64,000 nucleotides of DNA from Tetrapyrgos nigripes (GCA_013368315.1 JAACJM010000040.1:1-64000), one strand, 5' to 3'; counted from the stretch's first letter, positions 1-11,052 are shown. Translations and numbers: made by a program. The notes: a model not told the origin generated them from the sequence alone.

Positions 1-545
1 TTTCTGAGAAGTACCGTTCTAGGTTTTCCGGTTCTTCTTTGTCAAAGCAAGGAGCCGTTTTCTTGGCTTTTGGCAATTTGTCATTTTGGGTAGCTCTCAA
101 GGCTTCTGGACTCACTTCGAGCCCAGGAATAGTTGTTTTCACTTTCTCAGCCATTTTCGACTTCTAGTGGTCTAGACAATGCTTGTTGTGGTAGTAATTG
201 TTGTTGATATTCTCTGTTGAGTTGTTGCTCAATGTAATCAAGCCCTAATTCATCTTCCAGTGTCAACTCAGAAGGCGCAACTGAAAGATCTCTGGCGGCG
301 CTAGTAGAAGTAGATGGTTCCGGGGTTTCTACTGTTGGTTCAGGAGACGCCATGGTTTTTCTCTGCTTCTTTGGTTTTCCGCTAGTTTTCTTCTTTGCAA
401 CTGCACGACTCTGCTCTCATTGCCACAGTTTTAAAGGATATGGAGTATAAACAACTGGTTCTTCTTCTAGCGGTCTTGTACTCGACGAAGGCTCGCTAGT
501 TTCGTTCCTCTGTTTAGGGGGTTTTCTTTTAGAAGGGTTTGCCTT
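1..545 (-). pseudogene. Retroelement gag-like ORFs, partial at left edge
   Basis: Two overlapping reading frames run leftwards. The upstream one is open from about 545 to 147 except for a single TGA at 417-419, and is Pro/Ser/Thr/Lys-rich, then acidic and Gln-rich. It ends at a TGA that overlaps the ATG (152-154) of a second frame running off the window. The second frame includes the stretch APCFDKEEPENLERYFSE, which resembles the start of fungal retrotransposon Gag proteins (a 'fill in D-P-E-N-L-xx-Y/F-F' pattern). I infer the 5' part of an LTR element on the minus strand, unrelated in sequence to the element at 2303-8610. The lone in-frame TGA would be explained by a CGA to TGA change. The family cannot be assigned without the remainder of the element. 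Confidence 0.5.
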
Positions 546-2302
546 CCAATAGGTGCTGTCTCAATGGTCGTTAAGACCTTGTATTTTGACAACTTTTGGT
601 TAGAGCTGTTAAGCTCAAGTGATCTCGTAGTATAGAATAAACTGAAGTGATACCCCCTCGCAGTGGGCTCCAGTATAATAGGCTGTTTCTCTAGTAAGTG
701 CTCTTAGCACACAGAACACAACCAGAAAAAACCTATACGATTTGTTTTGCGAGCGTATCTAGTAAGTAGAATACTCTTCAATTTAGTCCACAGCTTGGAG
801 ATCTTTTGGGGGATTTTTGTAAAGGTTTGCACAAAGGCACACACAAAGGCTATTGCCACAAAACACAAATGCATGAAGGCACACACACAATATCAGGTCA
901 ACCAGTTCAATTCTATTTGAAGGCGTCAATGCCTTAGACACAGTTTCCAAGTCTCGAGGACACAAGTTATAAACACAAAAAACAACCAACAAATATATTC
1001 AACACTGATTTAACCAACACTGTATGTTTAGACTCCATGCAAGTATGATAAATTTGTTTAGAAGCTCTTGTCTGTGTTTCACAGTCTCTACCGCTAGATA
1101 GGGAGAATCCTGATACTCTACAGTCCGTTGCTTGGGTAGCTACTAGTAATACCTGGTCCTTTTCATACTACTCGTAGCTACAACTATACAGTTTTTACAT
1201 TTCTTTTTCAATGTCCGCTAAAATATATCAATGAAAACAGAAAATCTACTCTAACCGCTAGTCTGTGAGCGTAGTAACTACTGGATCTAGTAGGTACCTT
1301 CTAATTAGGGTATACAGGAAACTTGAATATTATCTAATTTTCGTAGTAGGGATTTCTCTGTCTCTTGCTCCACTCTCTTTACTAGTAGGGTACTCTCTGG
1401 TACTGGTGGCCGTAGCCTACCTGACTCAGATAGCTCCACTTATGACTACCCTTCGGAATACCGCTAATCCTGTGGGTTTAGGGTACTCTCATATCTAGTT
1501 TCCACCTCTCGTTCTCTATAGCTTTGAACGTATACTTATCCCTTTATACCACTAGTTAAACTTGTACACTGCTAATCCGAGTCCAGCTCTTCAATAGTAA
1601 TGCTCAAGCCTTACGAACTAGTGTAGTATAGCAAAGGATAGTACTGCACTCATCTTTAAGACGCTAAACCATAGTGATCTCCGGTAAGTACTGCTTTCGG
1701 TAATACTTATGCCCGAATCATTAATCCTGCTGATTTGGATCTCCTCACGTTTGTGACTTCACAACACTTTTAGATACTTAGTATCATTGCCGCTAGTCCA
1801 TCCCTTGTGTACCATCTGAAAGCTATGGATTCTAGCTTTCTATTGATATAACTATTGTACCACTTTTCTATCTTAACCATCTGTAGATATGCACTGCAAG
1901 TTTGTATACATCCGGGTTAGAATCCCGAATATCCAAATTGTCCGATGATGACATGTCCTTTCAGATCTAGTGGTCTAAGCCTTCAATCTGGGTTTGTAAT
2001 GCCAATGCGTACCTGTGAATAGGGGCATTTCTCCTCCTTCTCTATCCCTTGAGTTGTACTAGTGGTATTAGGCCACTATAGCAGGTTTGTTAAGTCTTTG
2101 TAGACTTTGTAGTTAGGTGGGTCTGCTACTATAGCTGTATCCCCTAGTATGTATTTGTTATAATACTTTGAACAAGTCTTATTCTTATCTGTAAGTATTG
2201 CCCATTAACATTCCTTAGGTTATACACCTAATTCCTAGTACTTTGACTAGCAGTTCGGGACTCACTCTAGTCCTTATTATCCATTTAAGAGTATCTTAGA
2301 CA
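546..2302. other. No gene; probable leader/LTR of the left element
   Basis: No open frame of protein-like composition is visible. The stretch is AT-rich and unusually full of CTAG/ACTAGT-type words (for example around 1130-1300 and 1780-2100). Because the gag-like ORFs at 1-545 point left, their 5' leader and LTR should lie here. I could not find the LTR boundaries, since no second copy is present in the window. The right limit is where the chromovirus LTR begins. Confidence 0.4.
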
Positions 2303-2705
2303 TGTATTAGCGCTAGTTTTGGGTTATTTACCACGAATTTGTACGGCGTATCACCGGACCTTTCATTTCTCTGATACAGCTTCAATACAGCTTCTTGACA
2401 GCTTCCCTTACAGCTTTCTTTACAGCTTTCCTTACAGCTTTACTTTTACATATATAAACCCTGTCCTGACACCTGGTTCCCCATCTCGACCTCTTTGTCA
2501 TTGGGACCAGGTGTGTATCCCCCTTTTCATTACTTCTTTCACCTTTACTGATGGACACTGTAGTTCCAGTACTTACTGCTGTCTGTTAGGTATTTAATAC
2601 ATTCTTTGTCATTGGGACCAGTTCCAGTATTTACTGCTGTCTGTTAGTTGAGTTGAGCCCGTAGCTCCTCGTTATCACTATCTAAGTGCTTGCCTCTTTG
2701 TGACA
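2303..2705 (+). repeat. 5' LTR of the chromovirus
   Basis: The right end (TTTGTGACA, to 2705) and most of the body match the 3' LTR at 8201-8610. The left end is set at TGTATTAG by a weak alignment to the TGTCATGACG start of the other LTR. It carries a string of ACAGCTT units just upstream of a TATA box. It also has an extra segment of about 60 bases (roughly 2590-2648) that re-uses the LTR's own TTTGTCATTGGGACCAG and TTACTGCTGTCTGTTAG words and is absent from the 3' LTR. Confidence 0.85.
2451..2458 (+). promoter_or_regulatory. TATA box in the 5' LTR
   Basis: TATATAAA lies directly 3' of the ACAGCTT repeat cluster and is repeated at 8415-8422 in the other LTR. Its place in the middle of the LTR, at the expected U3/R transition, suits the element's own RNA polymerase II promoter. 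Confidence 0.6.
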
Positions 2706-2744
2706 TTAGGTCGAGATCCCTTACTGCACTGGCGGCCTCCATAT

Positions 2745-4393
2745 AGGTCGTCCTTGCAGGTGCTACTGTCACCACGTCTGGACGATACGCTGCACCATCC
2801 TCAATCTCTGATTCATCTGTCTCTGCATCTCCTCCACCATCTCTGACATCACTGCTCTGTGTAGATTGGCTACATGGTCTTGACTTATCAGATCAGAAGC
2901 ACATCAGCTTTGATATCGACAGCTACCTTGAAGATGGAGAAGAACTCTACAACAACTGCCAGCAACAGCCTTGTCCCCACGCTCATCACTCCATCCCCCA
3001 GGTCCGCTACTACTTTTGGGAAGGAGAAAACAGTATAATCCTACCCAGCAATTCAGCCCTACTCCGCTCCCACTTCCTACGCCTTGCCTTCAGTCACCTG
3101 CCATTCTCTGGTCTGGAATTTAGTACTTCCACTGTTCCATCACCAGACATCACTCACACTACACCTTCTGCCATACCAACAGCTCGTCCCAGTCCTACAC
3201 TCGTATCCAATCCATCTCCTCTTCCTGTGTCACCAGCCCCACTCAGTCCTGTTGCTTCCCCAATCACTGACATTGACATGTCCTCCGCTGCCCTTGAAAA
3301 CCTCCTCCAGGCTCTGGTCAACAACCAGAACCAGCTGCAGCAGGCAATCACCAATTTGGTCAATAGGCCTACCCATGAATCCTCAGACAAAACTGCCAAA
3401 CCTGCCCCATTCAAAGGCGAACCAGCCAAACTTGACTCATTCTTATCTCTCTTCATTCTCTGGGCTGGAGAACAGAAGCAGCTCAAACTTGACAGTGGGA
3501 AACTTGACCCACAGAAGTGCATTGCAGAAGCACTCCTTATGATGGCAGACGAAGCTGGAGCAGTCTCTCCCTGGGAAGGGAATTGGGACAACTTCACCCA
3601 CGCACTGAAGGTTCAGTTTGGGGTAGCAAACGAGCAGCAGCTGGCCAAGAACAAGCTTGAGACATTGAAGCAGGGAGATAAAACAGTCGCAGAGTTCTCT
3701 CAGATTTTCAAGATGTGGGCAGAAAAGACTGGGTTCTCAGATCAGGACCTCCAGTACAAGTTCTGGAAGCACCTTCATAAGGACCTATTGTTCCCATTAG
3801 CAAATGTGGAGCTAGGACAGAAGGAGGCTCCTAAAAACTTGGACAAGTTGATCAACCGAGTACTGCATGTGGAACAGACCCTAGCAGAGTTTGTAGGAAA
3901 ACCAGTCACTGGCCCTACCCCATCCCTCTCCAAATTCTCCTCCGCACAAGACCCTAACACCATGGACATTGACGCCTCCCATACTGAGCGTCCCCAGGGT
4001 AATGGACACACCTTCATGGACTATCAGAAGGTGATGCAGGGGTGTTGTTACAGCTGTGGTTCCAAGGATCACCTGAAACGAGATGGGAACCATGGATGTG
4101 ACAAGTGTGACTACTGTGAGAGGGTGGGTCATCGCTCTTCCATCTGTCAGGACCGATACATGGGTCGACCCAGAGGAGGAGGCCGAAGCAGACAATGTGT
4201 GGCTGCCACTGGGAGTGACTCTTTTAGTCTCTTCCCTGATGATCCACTGCCTTCTGCCTCTACTCCCGCCCCTGCTGCTACTGTCACTGCTTCCTCATCC
4301 ACTGAATCACCATCTGTGCTTGCTGCCTTGCAACAATCTATCGCCGATCAAACTGCCTTACTCCGTAACATTGCTAACCAACAGGGTTTTTGA
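2745..4393 (+). pseudogene. Chromovirus Gag with CCHC zinc knuckle
   Basis: Frame 2 is open from just after a TAG near 2742 to TGA 4391-4393. No ATG is seen in frame before 3278, so the start codon is missing or mutated. The sequence shows a Pro/Ser-rich N-terminal part, a central Gag/capsid segment (PFKGEPAKLDSFL, then a helical region around 3590-3870) and a C-terminal nucleocapsid region. A canonical CX2CX4HX4C knuckle (CDYCERVGHRSSIC) lies near 4108-4149, preceded by a partial CYSC..H knuckle. Gag would form the particle that packages the RNA. The missing start codon is the only obvious lesion. Confidence 0.8.
4384..4390 (+). promoter_or_regulatory. Putative -1 ribosomal frameshift heptamer
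   Basis: GGGTTTT is in the X XXY YYZ register of the gag frame (codons CAG GGT TTT) and immediately precedes the gag TGA at 4391. Slippage by -1 enters frame 1, which is exactly the frame of protease through chromodomain. This is the arrangement expected for Gag-Pol expression in many LTR elements. No downstream pseudoknot was worked out, so the functional claim is an inference. Confidence 0.5.
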
Positions 4394-7300
4394 AACGGGT
4401 GTCCATTCCCACCACGGTGTGAACACCCCTGACTACCCATATGCTCTCTTGTTCCTCGTACAATTCTATTCCCTCATGTACCATATCCAGTATCCCCAAA
4501 ATAGAATCTTGTGCTTCTCACTTCTGTATACATGTGAAACTCCGAGGAAGACGAAATGAGGCAGTGGTAGTGGTGATGGTTGACAGTGGAGCTACAGGTC
4601 TGTTCCTGGGACAATCATTTGTAAAGCGGCACCGGATCCAAACCTATCCTCTCCATAAACCCCTAGATGTCTACAACATTGATGGGACCCTTAACCGAGC
4701 AGGGTGTATAGATCAGTTCTGCCAGCTAGCTATGACAGCAGATGGACAGGAGACATGGCTAGATTTTCTGGTTACAGACTTAGGCAGAGAAGATGTCATC
4801 CTGGGCCTTCCCTGGTTGCGTAAGATGAACCCACAGATTGACTGGATGAGTGGCTGACTGCAAATCCCTATGGCACCACCCCCATCAGTGGAAGAGGTCC
4901 CCGATCAGGATCAGTTTGTTGCTACCAATTTTGGACCAACCCCAAGGGAAAACACCATCCTAGAAGGCACAGAGTCTGAATCAACCCAGGTGATTCCTCA
5001 GGGAACACATGCACCCACAGACCAGCCCCCAGATCTGGCAACAGAAAAGGAGGAGGAACCCCAAGTCTATTGTATTTGTGCTAATCGGGCCACAAGGTGT
5101 TCCTGGAAGAAAGCAGGGATCCTTGCTGACACTGGAGAAGAAGTCTGGTGTGCTGCAGGGTTCACTTACTTGCAACAACTGGCTGAGGAGGCAAACCGGA
5201 TGAAACCAAAACAGTCGTTTGAGGAGATAGTCCCTCCTCAATACTGGGATTATTCTCAGGTCTTCTCCGAAGCTGAGTCAGAACGCCTCCCCACACACAA
5301 ACCCTGGGATCATGCTATTGAATTGGTACCTGGAGCACCTGCCACCCTACGAACCAAGATCTACCCAATGTCCATCAATGAACAGCAGGAGCTCGATCAA
5401 TCCCTCGATGAGAATATCTGTAAGGGTTATATCTGACCCTCCAAATCCCCTCTGTCCTCTCCTGTCTTCTTTGTAAAGAAGAAAGATGGGAAACTTCAGT
5501 TTGTTCAGGATTACCAATGTCTAAACGAGTACACTATTAAGAACCGCTACCCGCTTCCCCTCGTTGCTGACATAGTCAGTCGCCTTCAAGGTGCCAAGTA
5601 CTTCACCAAGTTTGATGTACGTTGGGGGTATAACAATGTCCGGATCAAACATGGGGATGAGTGGAAGGCAGTGTTTGCAACCAACCGGGGGCTCTTTGAA
5701 CCCACTGTCATGTTCTTCAGATTGACAAACTCGCCAGCTACTTTCCAGGGCCTCATGAACTCCATCTTCTCAGACTTGATTGCAGCAGGAAAGGTAGCAG
5801 TTTATCTGGATGACATCCTGATCTTCAGTGGGACTCTGGAAGAGCATCGAGAGGTGGTTCAGGAAGTGCTAGCCAGGTTGAAAAGGAATGATCTGTATCT
5901 GAAGCCAGAGAAATACGAGTTTGAACAGGAAGAGATAGAATATCTCGGGTTGATTATCTGAGAGGGGCAAGTCTGTATGGACCCTGTGAAGGTGGCAGCA
6001 GTACGACACTGGCCAGTCCCCCGCAATGTCCGTGACGTCTGGGTGTTCTTAGGCTTTGCTAACTTCTATCAACGATTCATACAGAACTTTGCCAAAACTG
6101 CTCAACCTCTGAACGACCTTACACATAAAGACATCTCGTTTAACTGGGGAACTCAACAACAGGAAGCCTTTGACTCCCTTTGAACTGCCTTCACATCTGC
6201 TCCTGTTCTTACACTCTGGTCACTGGATCATCCTACCTGAGTCGAAGTAGACGCTTCTGGCTTCGCAACAGGGGGAGCCCTGATGCAGATGTTAGAAGAC
6301 GGTCTCTGGCACCCAGTAGCATTCTGTTCAGTGTCCATGCAGTCAGCCAAACGCAATTATGAAATCTATGACCGAGAGATGCTGGCTATTATTGAGGCAC
6401 TGAAGGACTGGCAGAGTTATCTGGAAGGACTACCACAGCCCTTTGAGATCATCACAGACCACTCCAATCTAGAGTTCTGGTGAACAGCACAGGATCTCAG
6501 TCGGCGACAAGCGAGATGGGCCCTTTGGCTATCATGCTTTGACTTCCGACTGGTCCATTACCCAGGCAAAGCAAATACCCAAGCGGACGCTCTCTCTCAC
6601 CTTTCCTCCCACCAAGTTACAGACCGAGAAGACAACTTGGAAACCACAGTACTCAGACCCGAACACTTTGTAAGGCTTGCTGCTACTGCGCTGGTCAACC
6701 CCCTAGAGGAACGGATTCAGCAGGCACTGGGGAGAGAGGTAGAGGTGTTGAAAGGACTAGAGAAGTTGAGGAAGGAGGGTTTACAACAGCTTGCCAATGG
6801 CTTACCTGAATGGGAAGAGGATAATGGATTGGTATACCACAAGGGGCAAGTCTACATTCCTCCAGATGAAGAGCTGTGGAAGGCAATAGTAGAACAGTGC
6901 CACGATGAGCTGTCAGCAGGACATCCAGGACTACATGGGACACTTGACCTGGTAACCTCACACTTCTGGTGGCCCACCATTCGCTCCTTTGTGGAGAAGT
7001 ATGTTGAGGGATGTGACAAATGTGCCAGGAAGAAGCTACGACGTCACCCACGAGCAGTAATCCAACCCCTGGACGTACCCTTAGGACTCTGGGAAGAAGT
7101 TGGAGTCAACCTCATTACACAGCTACTGTCCTCACAAGGTTATGACGCAATCCTAGTCTGCACCGACCTCTATGGAAAACAAGTCCACACCCTTCCCTGC
7201 ACCTCTAATATCACTGCCACTGAAGTCGCTGACCTATACTACCGAGAGATTTTCCACCTTCACAGCCTCCCACTTCGCTTTGTGTCCGATCGTGGTCCAC

Positions 7301-8163
7301 AGTTTGCAGCCCAAGCCATGCGCTCTCTGTTAGATCATCTTGGGATCAAGTCAAACCTTTCCTCAGGCTACCGACCCCAGACAAATGGACAGACAGAACG
7401 AGCCAATCAGGAAGTGGAGAAATACCTGCGTCTCTATACTAACTATAGGCAGGATGATTGGGTAGAGCACCTTCCTATGGCTGAGTTTGTTCTGAACTCC
7501 CCCACGCACTCTGCACATGGCTTGGCACCCTTTGAGGTGACTTATGGCTACCTTCCTCTGTTCAACATACCAGTGGGCTGCCATACAGGCATCCCAGATG
7601 TAGAAGATTGGCTCAAAGTCCTAAGACAGGTTCGAAAAGATGCAGGATCAGCATTACACCTAGCCAAGCGCCGTATGAAGGAAGGGTACGAAAGAGGGAA
7701 ATGGAAGGGACATCAGTTCAAGGTTGGAGACTATGTTTGGCTGAGTGCAGAAGATATCGACTTGAAACTTTCAAGTGACAAGTTGGGGGATGGACAGTTG
7801 GGACCATATGAGATTATGGAAAAAGTTGGAGAGTTAGACTATCGGTTAGACCTCCTTGAATCCCTTAATTGTCTACACCCAGTATTCCATGTCAGCAAAC
7901 TCTACCCCTACAAGGGTAACTTGGTAAACGGGCTCTTACCTGAAGAGCCAGAGCCAGTGTACCTCAAGGGGGAGGATGAGCCCAAGTATGAAGTAGATGC
8001 CCTTCTGGACAGCAGGATACGATGGAGGCAACTGGAATACCTTGTCAAGTGGAAAGGGTATGACAACAGCCATAACTCATGGGAGCCAGTTGCAAATCTC
8101 AAAAATGCGAAACGCAAGATCACAGCATTCCACAAGAAACACCCAGAGGCAACAAAGACTTAG
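4390..8163 (+). pseudogene. Chromovirus Pol (PR-RT-RNaseH-IN-chromodomain)
   Basis: One continuous frame (frame 1) encodes the following in order: an aspartic protease with VDSGA near 4580; reverse transcriptase with a YLDD active site near 5803; RNase H with DHSNLEFW near 6458; an HHCC zinc-binding and DDE integrase core (SDRG near 7290 and QTERANQEVE near 7392); and a C-terminal chromodomain ending at 8163 (LEYLVKWKGYDNSHNSWEP). The frame is interrupted at 4420, 4855, 5434, 5959, 6181, 6238 and 6481, every time by TGA. At several of these sites the family normally has Arg. Other family Arg positions have become Cys, Trp, His or Gln. From 6484 to 8163 the frame is uninterrupted, about 560 residues of RNase H end and integrase. 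Confidence 0.92.
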
Positions 8164-8186
8164 GATTCATCGAGGACAATGAAGTG

Positions 8187-8198
8187 TAGGAGGGGGGT
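8187..8198 (+). other. Polypurine tract
   Basis: A purine run (TAGGAGGGGGGT) ends two bases before the 3' LTR TGTCA. This is the expected position of the plus-strand primer used in reverse transcription of LTR elements. Confidence 0.7.
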
Positions 8199-8200
8199 AA

Positions 8201-8610
8201 TGTCATGACGTCTATATTTGGTACTATTTATTTCTTCTTATCTCCATATCCTCAGATCTTTACGCCATATGACTCTTGTTCCACATGCTACACACCGGAC
8301 CTTTCATTTATCTGATACAGCTTCGATACAGCTTCGATACAGCTTCTTGACAGCTTCCCTTACAGCTTTCTTTACAGCTTTCCTTACAACCTCGCTTACA
8401 GCTTTACTTTTACATATATAAACCCTGTCTGACACCTGGTTCCCCATCTCGACCTCTTTGTCATTGGGACCAGGTGTGTATCCCCCTTTTCATTACTTCT
8501 TTCACCTTTACTGATGGACACTGTAGTTCCAGTACTTACTGCTGTCTGTTAGTTGAGTCGAGCCTGTAGCTCCTCATTATCGCTATCTAAGTGCTCGCCT
8601 CTTTGTGACA
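8201..8610 (+). repeat. 3' LTR of the chromovirus
   Basis: It begins TGTCATGACG right after the polypurine tract and ends TTTGTGACA, giving inverted TGTCA/TGACA ends. It shares the ACAGCTT cluster, TATATAAA (8415-8422) and the ACACCTGGTTCCCCATCTCG block with the 5' LTR. It differs by several substitutions and lacks the internal 60-base duplication of the 5' copy. At least one difference is TTGAGTCGAG here against TTGAGTTGAG there, a CpG to TpG change in the 5' copy. Confidence 0.9.
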
Positions 8611-8889
8611 CTTATTTGGACTTATTAATGCAAGAAACAATTCGAAGTAGTGCACTGCTCACCTTAACAGTGCGTTTGAGATGACTTTGAGGCACAAAGC
8701 ATTTCGGTAACACTTCGGCAGGTCTCTATGCACCTTTTTTGGTAAGTATATTTTCCCTTGATGTGACCAAGCATCAATTTTCCCAAGATTTTCTGCCACA
8801 AACTGCTCAGTATTTGACAATATTTAATTGACAGAGGTAGTGTATGGCATAAACACAGAGAAAAGCCTTCACCAATGCATGGCCAACCC

Positions 8890-9090
8890 GTATACTGTAC
8901 AAACCTGTACGACGGCCATAAAAAAATATGGTCCAATACAGGTTTACCTGTCCAGTACCCATACCCATATTGGACCCTGCAGCAGCCTTGTACAGTACAG
9001 GACCGTATCCATTGTATGGTACCAGTACAAACCATACAGTACTGGTATGGCACAGAGCCCTACTGTAGATACTTGTACTTGTACCTTAGT
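8890..9090. repeat. Cluster of nested palindromes rich in GTAC
   Basis: GGTCCAATA (8930-8938) pairs with TATTGGACC (8968-8976), and inside that pair CAGGTTTACCTG is itself palindromic. A second hairpin pairs ACCAGTAC (9021-9028) with GTACTGGT (9039-9046). GTAC/TACAGTAC/TGTAC words recur through the whole stretch. It resembles the end of a foldback or MITE-type element, but no flanking target duplication was found. Confidence 0.5.
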
Positions 9091-9819
9091 CCTGATATTT
9101 TTCAACCCCTTGTCTGCAAGTACTTACCTATCAATGGTATTCCTCTGATTGTTTACTATCTTTTGTGCTGATTATACTTTCATCTCCTGGAGTATTATTT
9201 GATGTTCATGACTGCCTAGTGGTTTCACACTCGAGGGACCACATCTAGAAGACTACATCAAGCTCATACATTATTCCCTCTTACGTCTGGTGCTTGCAGC
9301 ACGGTCTCTTCTTTTCTGAATGGGCAAGCCTTTTATGTGAGTATTGCTCATTCTCAATCTTCTCAGGACCCAGTTTTCTGAATACTGTACTCCAGGCTCA
9401 TCAAACCAACCCCCTTCATTATCCACTGCCCCTGTACATGTTCCAAGACGTAGACTGTGACATCATGGCAGTCGTCATGTATGTCATTTTCAAAGGGCCT
9501 TCTATACTAATTTGATAAACCAGCTATCAGTTCTAGAAGATATGATGCATTGAAAACAAGCCTGACTGCTTTCTCTGTAAGTTCTTTGCACTAGAACTTC
9601 TGACTTTCCCCAGGCCAATGATGTAGATGTCTGTGAACCCTTTCTTGTTCTCTTAGACATGATTCTTGGCTAGCTATTCCATGATTCTACTGTACTGGGT
9701 TTAATCAGGGTGTCCTTGCATATTTCAAATTTCAAAAGATAGATAAACCTGGTTGGAGCTTGCTCAAAGGTTTACTTCCACCTCTCGTCTACCTTGATGA
9801 TTGCCCTCTGATGGAATTC

Positions 9820-11052
9820 ATGATATTTAGATCTTCCCTGCAATCCTGCTGCAATGTCATGAGGCATGGTATATTGCTCCATTGTTGAAGTTCACACAAA
9901 ATACCCATCAAATCAGTACAAAAAGTGGACAAACATAACAAGATCTCCCAGTCACTCACTCATCTGAGTCTCTTCAGCATGAATCAGATTTTCAATTCTC
10001 ATTTATCTACTACTAACATCACCACCTACTGTGATTATTGTCTCAAAGATTGGATTGACAAGATCAAGTGAGTTCAGCACCTTCACAAAGTCTGTTCCAT
10101 TGAACTCAACATCATGCTGCATATCCTCCACAATTCAACTCCTGCTCACTTTAATCCTTCATTGAGCATTATCATCTCTGCCATCAGTCATCTTTCACAG
10201 TATGGTATTGCACCCAAAGCAATCATTATGAAAAGTAACCCTATCTATGATCTCCTTTTACTCCATCTTCCCATCTACCCTCTGGAAATATACTGTCTCA
10301 GGGGGAGACATGATATCTACAAACTTGAGTTGCTATGTCTGCATCTTCTCATCTTCTGTCTTTTGATCTAAGCTTGTTAACAGATGAGTATGCAGAGAAC
10401 ATGGGTTCGCTCTACCTCACTCAGCTTTTTTGATTACATAGATCTAGGGTGGTTGCATTGAAGAATTCGTTGATGCCTGCTCCTGCACTGCACAACCCAA
10501 CAAAGGATTGTGATTCTGATTCCCAGAAAACTTTGTCAAGTGCTTGGATGATGGTCATAGCATATCTTTCTTGGTCTGCAAAATCTAGTGAGTGTTATGT
10601 TGTTTCTTCCAATCTTATCATTTCATCAACTAATAAACTGAACCTCATTTGATTTTGCCCACTTGTTCAGTATGGCAGCTCATCTGTATTTTCACCTTCA
10701 GACATGTCTATGAGTGATCATGGACTGGATGTTGACCAAGGTAAAGTTGACTTGTTCTCAGAACCTCTCTGATTTTGAAGACAATTGTTCTAGAATACCA
10801 TTTAAAACAAACAGAGTCATCAAAAAAGACAGCTAGACATAGTATATTAATGCCAGTCTCTTGGGTATCAATTGCTTTCCTATCTGCTTTCAAAGGACAT
10901 AAGTATCTTGTATTATGTTCAAATGCAAGTCTTTTTACCACCTTGCTTTCCTCAAGTGCAATTCTCTGTGGTGTGACCTTACTGTAGCGCTGGTACCAAC
11001 AACAAATCCCATTTTCCTCATGAACTTTAGACATGCTTTTTGCAATCCACAA
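9820..11052 (-). pseudogene. Unidentified relic coding sequence
   Basis: On the minus strand, protein-like segments occur in order: a 114-residue open frame (11052-10708), a segment with LLVDEMIRLEETT followed by DQERYAMTIIQALDKVFW (about 10650-10510), one with EFNGTDFVKVLNSLDLVNP (about 10110-10050) and one with GLQGRSKYHEFHQRAI (about 9860-9810). Stops, mostly TGA and TAG, interrupt them. The composition suggests a former transposase or other mobile-element protein, but I do not recognise the family. Confidence 0.3.

Larger units (their letters stand above)
2303..8610 (+). mobile_element. Ty3/gypsy chromovirus LTR retrotransposon, decayed
   Basis: The order is LTR, gag, protease, reverse transcriptase, RNase H, integrase, chromodomain, polypurine tract, LTR: a complete Ty3/gypsy layout with the chromodomain that defines chromoviruses. 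Length is about 6.3 kb. Gag lies in one frame and Pol in the -1 frame behind a GGGTTTT heptamer. Pol has seven in-frame stops, all TGA, so this copy cannot make an intact polyprotein. The five bases flanking the two LTRs (AGACA on the left, CTTAT on the right) do not match, so there is no visible target-site duplication. The internal region looks poor in CpG. Gag and integrase remain largely open, so the copy is not very ancient. Confidence 0.93.

Noticed and set aside
2706..2760. A tRNA primer-binding site after the 5' LTR
   Set aside because: The sequence after TGACA does not match the familiar initiator-Met PBS, and I could not match another tRNA by eye.
4390..6483. TGA read as tryptophan or selenocysteine in pol
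   Set aside because: Nuclear genes nearby use TGG for Trp and TGA as a stop; the affected family positions are often Arg, so mutation explains them better.
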